Below, piece by piece: positions 22,766 through 34,259 of a stretch of 64,000 nucleotides of DNA (within the stretch, counting starts at the first letter, position 1; each line of letters begins with the position of its first letter). The stretch lies in contig JADMNL010000028.1 in assembly GCA_016271365.2 (NCBI GenBank), positions 96,131,501 to 96,195,500 on the forward strand. The letters run 5' to 3'. The notes under the pieces are model-generated. The model was not told the DNA's origin. It was given only the letters and a program-made list of their open reading frames with translations, and made no database searches. The translations under genes were made by a program, and so were the position numbers. The DNA comes from Neoceratodus forsteri (Eukaryota > Chordata > Ceratodontiformes > Ceratodontidae).

Positions 22766-24268
22766 GCAGTGACATACTTCAGAGGGAACAAGCTCCTATT
22801 GTTCCACCGCAAGTGTCACCATCGGCACTAGGTGCCCAACATCATATTTCTAACCACAGCACACTGCCAAGTTGCAGTTGCTGCTGTCTGGCTTGACTAA
22901 TGATGGCTGTGCCCCGAACTCGCTTCTGATCTCAGGTCACCCAGATGGTGGAACGATGCACTGCCACTAAACCACCAAGATGACCCTAGTAGCTGGTACT
23001 CTGAACCCTTTCTGTTTTGAGACCCCAGTAGTAACCCAGATGTTTATAGAGAGGTTGCAGAAGACATAGTTTTGCAGAGAGTGGATTGATTTTCATGTAC
23101 CAGTTTGTTCAATAGGCCTATGTTTAGAAGGAACAAAACTGTGCTGAGACTAAAATGATATCATACCATTTCCCCTGGAATTGTGTCTCTGAGAGTTCAG
23201 GGCAGAGACAGCAGTGACAAAAACACAATTTGCATACCCATGATGCCCTGCTCTGGGAATGAGGCTTGTGAGTATGTGTTTGATTTGGAGAAATGCAGAA
23301 AAAAAACAACAATTTGGTTATTTCTTCTCTTCTAGCATCCTTGAATGGATCCCATACTTTGCTTTCCTGCAAACTGCTTATCTAGGATGCTCACTCCAAG
23401 TGTTCTAAATAAACAATTTGGTGTTGAATTTCAAATTTTTTTTTAATTAATTTTGTTATAAGTACAACTCAATAGTGAAAATAGCACAAAAATGTTTTAT
23501 TTCCACATATCTTTAAATCAGTATTAACTAATCCACATCTAGGGCAGAGACTACTTTCTCCTAAAACCTTTTGTAGTCGGGTATTTTTAATAAATTTGTG
23601 TTGACTTGCTCATAATTTATCATTTCACAGTGCCAGTTTAATATTTACAAAAATGTTAGATCTGTCTTCATGAAATGTCTCAGTTTTATACTTACTCCAC
23701 CATATAATAGCCAATAATCAATTGTTCATGACTATAAAATAACCGTTGCTTAAGGATTTTACCCCTGTGCAGTTCTGTTGAGAAACATTTTTCATGTTCA
23801 GTTTTTGGTCCTACTCACTGTGCTTTGACTCCAGTCACTTGCAACCAGTCATTTCCCAGCTTTGAACTCCGCTACTGATGCCCCGTCTCCAGAATATGTA
23901 CTCTCCACGTGGCTACCACTTATTCTGAGGAAGGTGTGACTACAGTGCCAGTGTGATAACTGGGGAGGGGGCAACCCATTTGGGTGTCCTGCAGTGTGGG
24001 CAATCACTGGTGTCAGCCTGTCATGCTGTGTCCAGTGGGGGGAGTTTTTCTCAGTTATGTGCCACCCACCACTCCAGAGTTATGGTGCCAGCACACAGCT
24101 GCCCTCGGGGAGGTTGACTAACATCATGTGGTGACTTGTGACATCACTGACACCTCCACCAGCCCTCCCCTATAGGTCACAGCAGAGCAGCAATCCAAAG
24201 CCTCCACACCTCAAGAGGGGTACATCCAGATGAACTCTCTGTACTCTCCCTGCTGTCCTTACTCCTAA
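22766..24268. other. Unassigned non-coding DNA
   Basis: I recognise no gene or repeat family. The open frame at 23372-23124 has no known motif. Confidence 0.4.
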
Positions 24269-24710
24269 TGAAGAAGAAGCAGAAGAATTAGCATTTATAT
24301 AGTGCTTTTCATACACAATGTATCCCAAAGCACTTTACAAGCAATGCTAGACTAGTAGTGAAGTGACTGAATGTGTAGTGGTGGCCATATCACACATCAA
24401 CAGCCACACACAGCCTGAACAATCACATGAACCAGTTTTATGGGAAGGGGAATATTGGCCAGGACACCATACTCTTTTTGTGAAGAGTGCCTTAGGTTCT
24501 TTTACTTTCACCTGGATACACACCAGGATGGGTAGAAGGGACCTCAGTTTAATGTCTTATCCAAAGGACAGTGCATCCCAGCAGTAGAGCATCCCTAATA
24601 CTGCACTCAGGTGCCAGCATTTAGGTACGAGTCCTTTCCTGGAGTGGGACAAGAACCTATGACCTTCTGGTCCAGAGGCAGATGTGCTACCAACTGAGCC
24701 ATGCTGGCCC
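24269..24710 (-). mobile_element. V-SINE-like SINE, full length
   Basis: This is the best-preserved copy. Reading the minus strand from 24710, the head gives a tRNA-like tggctcagttggtagcac with a B-box-like aggttcttgtcc. The centre has aagacattaaactgaggtcc, and the tail has gctttgggatacattgtg, then a cactatataaatgc-like end and a short gaagaa repeat. The tail suggests mobilisation by an L2-group LINE. No target-site duplication was found by eye. Confidence 0.72.
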
Positions 24711-25239
24711 AATCTTGAGGTGTGAATCCAGGTACTAGCATGCCACAGCAGTCCACAGCTGCTTGGCACCATGGAGCTGGATTGAAAATCCAATATGTTC
24801 CACCTGTCCAGACTCATCTATCACCCTACAAGAGCCATCAGGTCTGATTTTTTTTTTTTACTTTTAGTAATCATCATCTCACAAACTCCCATTTCCACAA
24901 CTGTAGGAGGGGGAGATAGTGAGAGATTGACGTGATGGAAAATGGGACTGCTCAGCCTGAACGCAAGACTTAGTTGTAGGGGTCCAATAAATATTTTGGG
25001 GGGGGGAAGTGAAACTTCCACGGGTCTAAATTTGGATGTAATTTCAGTCTTTTGGAAGTCAAAATACTGCCCAGGTCCCAATTTGTTTGAAGTCAGTACT
25101 CTGCGAGACCATTCTTTGAATGTGATCCAAAATATTACAGGAGCCCCCCGCCCATGTTGCTTCTTCCTGTTCTCCTTGAAGGCCGATGTCAAGGCCACAC
25201 TACTCATGGTTCCTCCTGCACATAATCTCTGCCCTCATC
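24711..25239. other. Unassigned non-coding DNA
   Basis: No gene is recognised. The 128-codon minus-strand frame at 25207-24821 shows no known motif. Confidence 0.4.
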
Positions 25240-26205
25240 TCACCTTACCAGTAGTATTTATTTTAACTGGTTACCCTGTTCCTACTGCCTGTATTATAAA
25301 CTGCTGCTACACTTTGTATAAAAATATTTCAATTTGCTGTTAAATTGCCTTTTATTAATATTTGTTTTTAATTTTTTTACTGTTCAAACTGCCTGTTTCA
25401 TAAACTGCTGCTACTCACTGTATATAAACTTCTGTCTGCTGTTAAAGTGCTGTGTTTCCCTATGTATCAACTTGCTTTTGTTGTTTTTAATTGGGGTATC
25501 GGTGCTGCTCATGGAACCAGCCTCTGTTCACTGTTTATTTTTATTTGCACTTACATCTTGTTGAGTTGTTCACTGTTTGCACATTATCTTTTTTTTATCA
25601 ATGCAATTTTATTGAATTAAAATACAATGCACAAAAATAACGCCATAAGTAATCAACAAAAAACATACATTAATAATCATTCATGCCTCGCTTAAAAGAT
25701 AAATGCACATTACTTTGGTAACTTAACAGAGGCTTCTAAAACTACACACAGTACTTATTAAATTATTAACTATAAATTATAGACAAATTACCTTGGTAAT
25801 AGAGGGAAGTTACCCCACTAATCCTTGAATAACATTCTCCTGAAGAAGTAAGTCAACATGAGAAATTTAGCAGAAAACGCAGAAGGGGAAGGTGGAGGGA
25901 TCAGGTAAGGAGGGATAGAGTATTGGTAGCCTAAAGGCTTACTAGGTTTGTGAAGAGAAACAATTTAAATTGTGCCTCACGTAGAGCTGAATATATGAGC
26001 CTGGTCTAGCATTAAGTGAGCGAGCCACTCCAGTCTCAAAACTTCCAAGCACTCATCCTTGCACGTTATCTTTGGAATGCTTCTGTACTGCTGTTTTTGA
26101 TTTATTGTATACTTTTTCCTGTTTACACCTGGAAATGAGCCCTCATTCAGTGTGCCTTTCCCAATTACCAATTTTTCAAATAAATAAATCAATAATGTAC
26201 CCCCA
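25240..26205 (+). mobile_element. LINE/SINE 3' UTR-like sequence, split by an insertion
   Basis: A phrase close to tgcctgtwtyataaactgct appears at about 25288 and about 25391, so the segment carries an imperfect tandem duplication of roughly 103 bp. The sequence resumes after the insertion at 25592-26058. It ends with cacctggaaatgagccct (from about 26127) and an aaataaataaatcaataa tail near 26179-26196. The last part resembles the tail of the MIR/CORE-like SINE at 61170. Confidence 0.45.
25577..26073 (-). mobile_element. L1-like retrotransposon 3' end with target-site duplication
   Basis: Flanking duplications of 15 bp (ttgcacattatcttt at 25577-25591 and ttgcacgttatcttt at 26059-26073) differ at one base. 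On the minus strand the insert ends in aataaaattgcattgat plus a run of A, so it carries a poly(A)-type tail. Upstream it reads EVLRLEWLAHLMLDQAHIF, which resembles the far C-terminus of an L1/Tx1-type ORF2, with a stop near 25977. The size is about 467 bp, 5' truncated. The duplication makes the insertion secure; the L1 assignment is less so. Confidence 0.6.
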
Positions 26206-27518
26206 CCCCCACCCCAGCTGCCTCTGGAATTGAGCAATTTACAGCTCAGTAGTCCTTTCCGGGTAACATTCTTTTTTATGTTTATATGTGCAGTTACTAT
26301 GTCACTTATGGTTATACGCATACATTACAAGGTACAAGGTGAAGCTGAGTACCGCTGGCACACAAGGGACTTGAGAAGAAACTCTTATAACAACAAGATA
26401 CATAGGAACTGTACATATCAACATATTGTAAATCATGTGAAAGAACTTAGTTTAAAAATAAATGAAATTTGAATTTAAAATCGATATGTTTTCTTTTGCA
26501 GAATATTAGAGAATCCCCTTTGTTGGAAATGAAGTATGCCAACGACCCAAAATGAAATGATTTGATTTTTGGCTATTGTTTAATTTCATATTTTATTTGT
26601 GTTGATTGGTATTTATCTCTGTAAAGCACTCAGAGCCCTTTCTGGATTGAGTGCTACATAAATAAAATTTACATTGCCCCACCTTGCCAACTGAACTTAA
26701 AAATTTAAAGTTCTAGAACTATGTGCATGAGACATACTCTTATGGTTATGGGAGTAAGTGGAATGTTTAGAAATAAAATTTTGATTGACTAAGAATTATG
26801 TCATAATTTATAATAATAAATAAATGCAGTTATAGGTACAACTGCTCTTCTGGCAGAAGAATCAACCATTTTGACTTTCATGCCTGCAAATTTGGATGTT
26901 TCCAAATTTTCTTTTTTTCTCTTTTGGGAGTCAAATTACCCCCCCCCCTTCATTTTAGAAGTTGTTTTATCTTTGTAAGCCTCATACTTCCAAACTGGAG
27001 TTAGCTGAAGCCCTGCCTTGCAGCCCATATTGGAGTTATTGAGAACTGAGGAGTTTAGACAGCGTGGGATTGCATACTGGATTTTTAATTTGAAGGTACT
27101 CATTCCCTTTACTTGTTTGCTACACTGATGTTGCAGACGTACTCTTGGATCACTGCCCTGCTCATATTCAAAAGCTTAACAAACCTGCTGTTTTTCAATG
27201 ATATATTAAGCATAAAATACCAACTGAGCCGTCTCCAAACCCTTGTGCTATATGTGCACCATATGGTTCTCATGTGATGAACTCCTCTTGTGACATTATC
27301 TCCAGGGAACACGGATACTGGAAATATATCCCTTTCACTGGCTGTCTTTTTTGTTATGTGGTTTGTGTCTATGAAGTGTAACTGAGAATGGTATGCTTGT
27401 TCCCACACCTTTCAACAGTTTGTTGCTAGAATGTGGGCTAGATCATCAGACATGGAAATACATGCACAGAGCATGATATTTTTATTTCTTCAAACTCTGA
27501 CATTTATTTAGAATCATA
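26206..27518. other. Mostly unassigned; LINE tail at 26580-26690
   Basis: The segment ctgtaaagcactcagagccc...gtgctacataaataaaattt (about 26620-26672, plus strand) matches the style of L2/CR1-group LINE tails. The rest, including the 99-codon minus-strand frame at 27408-27109, is unrecognised. Confidence 0.4.
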
Positions 27519-28081
27519 GATTGTGGAGCTTCTGTGGAATGAAGAGTTCCGCCTGAGGAATCTCAGCAGAATGGCAATTCCGCTTCTAGAATGCTTTTCA
27601 GAATTTTAGGGTAAATTCTGTGGCATTCCAAAAGTGCCTTGTGTTTTTTTTTATTTAAACCACAGATTTGTATTCTGCATGCCATTTTTAAGCAGGAATA
27701 TTTTTCTGCAGTTTACTCTGAAGAGTCAATTAAACTATAGAATTTGGAGATAGTTTCTGAACTGACAACTGATGATCAAAACGTCATGTGGCACTCCCAA
27801 GCAGGTGTCCAAGGGCCATCAGAAGGCAAGTGGGTGCATTTCTGATGCAGTTCATGCACTTACTTTAACAGACTTTACATACAGTGTAATGGTTGCAGAT
27901 ATGTGTTCTGCGGGGGCAAAAAATATCAAACATGGAACTATGGATTTTTGGGGCAAAACTGCAGAATTTCAATATATTCTGCTGCAGAATACTGCCATTC
28001 TGCTTCCAATGGAATTACACAGAATGTCAGAATTTTTCAAAATCCATGAAATTCTGTCCCACTGGAATTTCTGCACAGACC
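27519..28081. mobile_element. hAT-like element remnant
   Basis: This shares the subterminal phrase cagaatggcaattccgcttc with the hAT element at 33129-34015. On its right it ends with an inverted ggaatttctgcacagaccta. Both ends have repeated gaattc/ggaatt phrases. I found no target-site duplication and the left end is uncertain. No transposase is present. Confidence 0.45.
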
Positions 28082-30100
28082 TAGTAGAGTGCTATACATT
28101 TCTGTGGTAAAGTCTGTGTCAACAGCATTAGATGTGAGCACCTCCTCTATGTGGGACAGCCACTTTTCCACGTGGGATGAAGCAAATCTGTGGGCTAAAA
28201 GGGACATCCCTGCTAATGTGGGACAGTTGAGAGGTGTGCCTGCCTCCACTCAATGAAGTACTGGCCAGCCTATTCCAGTGCCAGCAGTGACTGCAGTGGG
28301 TGCAGTTGTGCACAGGTTTCATACTTTTATCATTAAATGATCATCAGGGTGAAATTGCCAGTGGCCAGAACTAACCTGGCCATGGCTATAATTAGAAAAA
28401 CAACATGCATACTAATATTAGTGGACCTTTGACTACAAAAACCAAAATGCTCTTTTGCAAGTTGCTGTATTTTTTAGGTGGCTTCTAACTTGACTTTTTG
28501 TTTTAAACTGTTCAGATGGCAGGGTTGTTGGCATAGTGGCTTTGTTGCCACTCGTGGTGCCTGCAGGCCTGTTTCATGCATGCTAGTAGGAGGAGGATTC
28601 AGCATGACAGAGGCCACTTGTCTCCTTTGGGGGGGTGGGATATGCCTGACAGTGCTACTGCCACCAGGGTGACCACAGCTGGTTATGCTGCTGAGATGTA
28701 GTGGGCAGGTTGTAGGACACTGCCTGGTTTCGTATCACCAAGCAGCAGTATGAGTACACCTTGGAGCCCCTGTTGCCAGTGTCCTTGGGGAAGAGGGGAA
28801 AAATGGAAGGAAAAGGATTCTCAGATACAGCAGTATGACTGTCTGGCACTCTAAGTGCCTACCCCCCCCATCGACTAAAACTACATATCAGACTCTGGTG
28901 GGGGTTCCCACCCACCACCCCACTACCCCTACTAGCAGTGGGGGAGGATAGGCTGTGTGGCATAATAAGACAGAGACAGGATTGTAGGGTTGCGGATGTA
29001 GCCCAAGTAAGACTGGTGAGAGGCAGCCTGGAAAGTGAGAGTAAAATTTTTTTTTTGGGAGGGGGGGATTGTATAAAAATGATTTGATCTTCCATTATGA
29101 TGCGGCAGGACTATGCCAGTGACTTTAAGGGTCCCCTGCAAAATATTTTGTGGGCTCTATCTCCCTCCAATAAGCATAAAATAACTTGTAGTGCATATAA
29201 ATATTTGTAGCATAGCTTCTTTTGTATAAGTATCACTGAGCTCAGTAGTTTGTTCATGCTGCCCCCTTCCCCCTTGTAAGCATTATGATCAAGAAATCAA
29301 ACAATGTAATTTGTCCCTGCTCCTCCTGCAGACACCTGTCCCAAGATCATATTTTTTGAGTAATTGGCCCCTTTTGCATTTCTGTTCTGTACTCAGTCCC
29401 CACCCCAGGAGATGCTGGAGTTGGAATCTGCAGCACAGACTGCACTGCTGCCACCCCCAATTTCAAAGGGATAAGCACTGTACAGACAGAATGTTCCAAG
29501 TTAGTCTGACAATAAAAAATGTCCTTAATGCTGACCTCTGAGGCAGTGTGGGCCCTACTGCAACTGCATCTCTTGGATTCCGCTAGTCATGGCCCCGGAT
29601 GTGGTTGGATTGGCATGGAGGGGAGAACTTTAACTTGATCCCTGGTCTCTGAGGTGGCATAGCTGCCTTTAGTGAAATCTCTGTTCACAACCACCACTCG
29701 GATCATGAGAAATGTTATCTGTGACACGCAGGCCCTCATGGGGTTCCAGGCTTTTTCATACAGAGCCAAATGGATCGCAGCCTCCTAGTGATATGTAGTC
29801 CTACATTTATATCATGGAAACTTCAAGGAAATTCTGTTTCATATCAATTCCATTATTTACTGGAAAGCATGTGTAGCCAAAGTCTGATTTACAGTTGCAT
29901 CCAGAACAATACCCAATGCACAGCACGTACGCTAATTGGAAATAAAAAATAAATAGAGGTTACAAAAAAAGCCTATGATGTTACAGCAGAATATTCATTT
30001 AAAACATTCACAAACATTATACATAGTGTTGTGAAGCAGATAAGGTATTTAAATTCTGACACAGTAACCAGCCTTTGCAATTTCAAAGTTTTCTGTTATT
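28082..30100. other. Unassigned non-coding DNA
   Basis: I recognise no gene or repeat in this 2-kb stretch. Open frames are short and without motifs. Confidence 0.4.
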
Positions 30101-30440
30101 TCATTGAACTGTGAGAAAGTTTTAGAACTTCGATGTGAATGATCTGGTTAGCACCATACAGATGTCAGTGCCTGTTTCAGTGAATTTTTGAATATTTGCT
30201 CTTACCACAGGTACTGTGTTGCCATGGCAACGAACAGTTAAAATGAAACAAGACAGCAATGAGTGTGTCTTTAAGATCATTGGCATTTATTAAACAAAAT
30301 GTAAATATGGGCATTCATTATGCAAATGTATTCTGTTTTATAGTAATTAACATGCTAATTACTGTATAGACCTACACTGTGTGTTTACCAAGGTCATTCA
30401 TTATTCAGACGCATGAACCAGAAAAAAGTTTAACTCACAG
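30100..30440. promoter_or_regulatory. Candidate conserved non-coding element with RFX, octamer and homeodomain sites
   Basis: GTTGCCATGGCAAC at 30218-30231 is a perfect 14-bp palindrome equal to the RFX X-box consensus. ATGCAAAT at 30320-30327 is a POU/octamer site. TAATTA at 30344-30349 and 30356-30361 are homeodomain-type cores around catg. Such clustering, the absence of repeats and the AT-rich texture resemble developmental enhancers. Conservation cannot be judged from one sequence. Confidence 0.4.
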
Positions 30441-30600
30441 GTGCATAAAAAGTATTTTTTTCCTGTATTAATTTACTCTGCGCAAATGATGGAAAAAGAG
30501 GTTACTGAATGATGTTTGGGTTTATGGTTAAGGTCAAACCCTGTGGAAATGCTTAGGTAAGGAGAAACTGACTTGGTGAAAATAAGCATGAACCCATTTA

Positions 30601-30612
30601 CTCACACACACA

Positions 30613-30660
<48 letters not shown>

Positions 30661-30670
30661 CTCACACACA
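30601..30670. repeat. (CA)n microsatellite
   Basis: About 70 bp of nearly pure CA dinucleotide, with small interruptions (acgtac near 30612 and tctctc near 30658). Confidence 0.97.
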
Positions 30671-30734
30671 GTCATTTACAGAACTTTTTTTTATTTTTTA
30701 GTAACAAGGGAAGACCCACTAGGCACAATGCTTA

Positions 30735-30888
30735 TTTTCAGGGGTAATTCAGGAGCACTGGGGAGGTTAAGTGACTTGCTCAGAGTCACAGATTGTGCAA
30801 GTGTAGGTTGTAGGAAACAAACCCAAGTCTGCTGTATGTACCAAGTTTAATCACAGCTCATTACTCTAAGCTCTAGGGTAATGGCTCA
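30735..30888 (-). mobile_element. MIR/CORE-like SINE fragment
   Basis: It runs parallel to the fragment at 6905-7080: both share cactggggaggt and aagtgacttgct, and end in cattactctaa / cgttactctaa on the plus strand. Read on the minus strand it keeps the core but little of the tRNA head. Confidence 0.55.
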
Positions 30889-31235
30889 GTGTCAGTGGCT
30901 CAGTAGGTAGCACACTCGCCTCTGAGGCTGGGAGATCAGAGGGCTGTGGGTTCAGTTCCCACATCTGGCACTTGGATTAATATCTGAATACTGACACTGT
31001 ATTGCAGCATGAGGGGGGTGTTGCACTTCTGAGGTGCTGTCTTTCGGATGAGATGTTAAACCAAGGTCTCATCTGCCTGGATTGGTGGTAGTTCAGGTGG
31101 ATGTTAAAGATCCCATAGCACTTATCGAAAAAGAGTAGGGGAATTTCCCCAATGTCCAGGACAAATTTCTCCCACTCACTAAAAATACCACCAACAGCTT
31201 GATCTGGTCAATTTCAGTTGCTTACCATCTGTATC
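30889..31235 (+). mobile_element. V-SINE-like SINE without its usual tail
   Basis: The head reads gtggctcagtaggtagcaca with a B-box-like gggttcagttccc. The centre reads gagatgttaaaccaaggtct and gatcccatagcacttatcg. The body ends near 31235 without the usual agcactttgggatac tail. A different LINE tail follows directly (next entry). Confidence 0.7.
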
Positions 31236-31239
31236 CCCC

Positions 31240-31315
31240 CTCCCCCGGTTGCCCCCGGAAAAGGGACTTCTAGGCCCAGTGGGCTTACCGGGTCAACAAA
31301 ACTCAATAAATAAAT
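31240..31315 (+). mobile_element. LINE 3' tail abutting the SINE
   Basis: The segment aaaagggacttctaggccca...gtcaacaaaactcaataaat is the reverse complement of the tail at 57482-57560. It ends in aataaataaata. It directly follows the tail-less SINE in the same orientation. Confidence 0.6.
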
Positions 31316-32710
31316 ATTGCCAGCCCCAAATGATTTATTTAGCCTCCTGGCCAGACATGCCACGCCTGGCAGGCCTCCACCTGGCCCCATCACCTCCTGG
31401 CCTAACTCCAAGGTCCCCATGGCTTCCCACCACCCTCTGGTTGGGCTGGAGGAAAGGCAGATGTCCTCACCTCCATCCTCACCTCTTCTTCCTGGGCACA
31501 ATCCTGGTGCGTGGGGGGGTGGTCAATGCTTGTCCCAAGTATGCCACCACTCTCATCCAGACAGGCACCATTTTTCCACCTGGATTTTCTTCCTGGGACC
31601 CTCTCACGTAATGCCAGCAGCATTCCAAGATGATCTTGTGTGCACACAGTGACATCCTTGTGGAGGAACACGCTCCCTGGCCCATCCTGGGGGTTGCTAT
31701 GGCAGCAGAACTTGGTGCCAGTCCCACCCCATCTGGAAGCATTGCCCTCCAGCAACACCATACCATCCCCCTGCCTGAACCAGATCCAAGGCCCACTCCC
31801 AAACCCAGATCACTGGTGCTGGCCATCAGGCGGCCTTTATACTATATGGGCCAGATCTTCACGATGCAGGGCCTGCATCAGGCCCTGTGTCGAACTAAGT
31901 TTTTGTGCAGCTGCACCAAACACCTTTGCTGCAACTATGCCCGATTTTTGTAGATCAGGCACAGTTGCGACTCTTTACCCGATATACTTCAGCTGCACCA
32001 AATATTTGGTGCAAGCCCCGTAAAAAGGGTACCTGGGACTGCTCCAAGCTTGACCAGGAAAAAGTTGGTCTAACTTTCGGCAGCTGGTGCACAGGATGGA
32101 AAATCTCAGTCGCCAGCTGGGAAAATGCTGCAAACCCTGTGCACCATTTGGCAGGGCTTGCACCATTCAGGACATTTTGATAATCCAGTCCTGTGTTTCT
32201 TTTATGAAAAAGAAAACAATGCTTATACAACATCAATGGACAGATAAATGAAAAAATGAATGGCTTTATCATGATGCTTAAGATGTCTCAAGCAACGTCT
32301 AGGAGGCTGGGTTTATTATAATGGAACATTTAACCAATATCACTATGCCCAATAACATCACAAGGGCCTTGTGTGAATTCAGGCTTAAAGCAATTTTCCA
32401 GTGTCCAGAAAGACCTTGTAAATATAATATTTGGACAAAGTGCAGCTTATAGTCAATTCATTTTCTGTATTTTTCTCCCTGTTTTCTTTATTTATTTAAT
32501 TATCAATCACTAACGTGATTTCAGCCAATCAGCACACGGAGCCACTGCTCCTCTTATGCTCTTTACAGTGTGCTCTTGTTCGGGGGTGTTATGAAGGATC
32601 ATTCTACTTCAGCACCAGGGGTGGGGACAACATAATAATGCTTAAAAAAAAAGACTCTAAACTTGTTACAGTATAAAGCACTCAAGCTAAACTCCAGTGA
32701 TTTTTAAAGA
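31316..32710. other. Unassigned non-coding DNA
   Basis: The part 31340-31830 is more GC-rich and has open frames on both strands that lack known motifs. The part 31850-32190 has repeated caccaaa and gcaa phrases but no repeat family I can name. Confidence 0.4.
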
Positions 32711-32862
32711 TAACAGGGCCTCTGCCAGTGTCTCCTGGTATAAGAGACTCATCTTGGGTGGTTTGGGCAGACAGAACCATTCAGGTTCATTTTGCAGTCT
32801 ACTCGCCCAAACCTCACACTCAGTCTCTTATACCATAAGAGACACCAGCGGAGGTCCTATTA
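32711..32862. mobile_element. Foldback/MITE-like element
   Basis: Two arms of about 62-66 bp (32711-32772 and 32797-32862) are inverted copies of each other, separated by about 24 bp. Matching phrases are ggtataagagact with agtctcttatacc, and ggtttgggc with gcccaaacc. The ends are TAACAGGGCC and the inverse of TAATAGGACC. No protein and no clear target-site duplication are seen. Confidence 0.7.
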
Positions 32863-33120
32863 ACGCATAAAGGTTTTACCAGGAAGGGCATGCTGAGCTG
32901 GTAACAGCCCATTTCCAGATATGTCCTGGGGGAGAGGGAAATAGGGAATACCAGTGCATGAAACATCAATACATAAATATACAAGGTGCATAGTAAATCA
33001 TTTTACAGCGAGTGATAGTAATACAGTGTGGTGTACTGTGAATGTAATATATAAACCAGCAATGGTGAAGTGTAGATACAAGTAGTACTGTACAGTGCAA
33101 CGAGGGCATAATATGAGTAG
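32863..33120 (-). other. Possible LINE 3' UTR fragment
   Basis: The phrase aaggttttaccaggaagggc resembles the beginning of the LINE 3' fragment at 12740 (tatgttttaccaggaaaatt). Nothing else is recognisable. Confidence 0.3.
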
Positions 33121-33128
33121 ATGAGTAG

Positions 33129-34015
33129 TAGAACTGTGCAGGATGTGAAATTCCGATCATGGAATTTCTGCAGAATGGCAATTCCGCTTCTGAAATGTGT
33201 TTTGGAACTTCTTTTTTAATTTGTTAGAATACTGAAAAGACGTCATGTTATCAACATAATATTATTCTATGCTTTCTGAAAAATGAATCCGCAGTTTATA
33301 CAATATGTGTGGGTCTCTTTTCATGAAGATAAAAGAGATATCTCACTGACAACATGTGAGCTATCATTTATATCTTCACAGTTGGGTATGCCACAATGGA
33401 TATCTTGGCCAGTTACATACAGTATGTCACAAAAGGTTCAGAACTCATTTAGAATGTTCGGCCTTAGTAACAGTACTAACCATTTTCAAATGCAAATAAC
33501 TCTAAAACGAAAAATGATAGCATTGTACTGTGAGCACAAAAGTTGTTCAGCACAAAAAGATCTACAAAATTAGTGGTGTTTCATTTATAGCTACCTTATA
33601 GTTTTTTTTATAATTAACAAAATAAACAGCAGAAAATTTATTTTCTTTTCACTTTTTCGACAAACAAATGTAAATAACTTTAAAACTGAAAAAAGAGAGC
33701 CCCACAATTGTTTTATAAATCGAATATGACATAAGTGGCAGTAGTAGTAGAAATATCTCCACTCGCTGACATTGAACTTGCCACTTATGGGATATCAAGA
33801 GTTCAATGGAAGCTTGTGGAGATATTTCTGCTATCTCACTCTCACCCATGTCATATCCTATATTTACGTAAATTATGGAGTACAGTTCCATGGTTAACAT
33901 TCTACTTTCGAAATTTCAGAATTTCACCTGGCAGAATTCTGTGGAATTAGCTGAAATTTCTAACATTGCACAGAATTCTGGCAGAGGCGGAGTTTAAAAA
34001 TTCTGCACTGCTCTA
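33129..34015. mobile_element. Non-autonomous hAT-type DNA transposon
   Basis: The element is bounded by a perfect 8-bp duplication, atgagtag (33121-33128 and 34016-34023). Its ends are inverted and similar: TAGAACTGTGCAG on the left and, reversed, TAGAGCAGTGCAG on the right. Start bases TAG, a terminal repeat of this size and an 8-bp duplication are hallmarks of the hAT superfamily. At 887 bp with no transposase frame it must have been moved in trans. It contains an internal hairpin: tgacataagtggcag...agaaatatctccac (33728-33763) pairs with gtggagatatttctgc...catgtca (about 33817-33854). Confidence 0.82.
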
Positions 34016-34259
34016 ATGAGTAGGTAGGGCATCAACCGTAGAGTCTAGGATTCCTTCTCAGAGCGTATCTATGAGTCAAAATGTTCCCTGTTTAACCGTA
34101 TTCAAAATGGCCACCTTGAGTTGAATGTATATGAACTTATTTACTGTGGATGGCTGACTGAAAGCAGGATCCTTGCCCCTCAGACGTCATCTCATCCTCC
34201 TGTTTTTCCCTCACAGTCCTCTGTATGTGACATTACAATGTGTTGCCCTGGAAATTATT

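Noticed and set aside
24821..25207. 128-codon minus-strand frame
   Set aside because: Low-complexity start region, no motif, no splice or promoter context; probably chance.
31249..32023. Several overlapping 105-127-codon frames on both strands
   Set aside because: All six frames are unusually open because of base composition. None carries a known motif.
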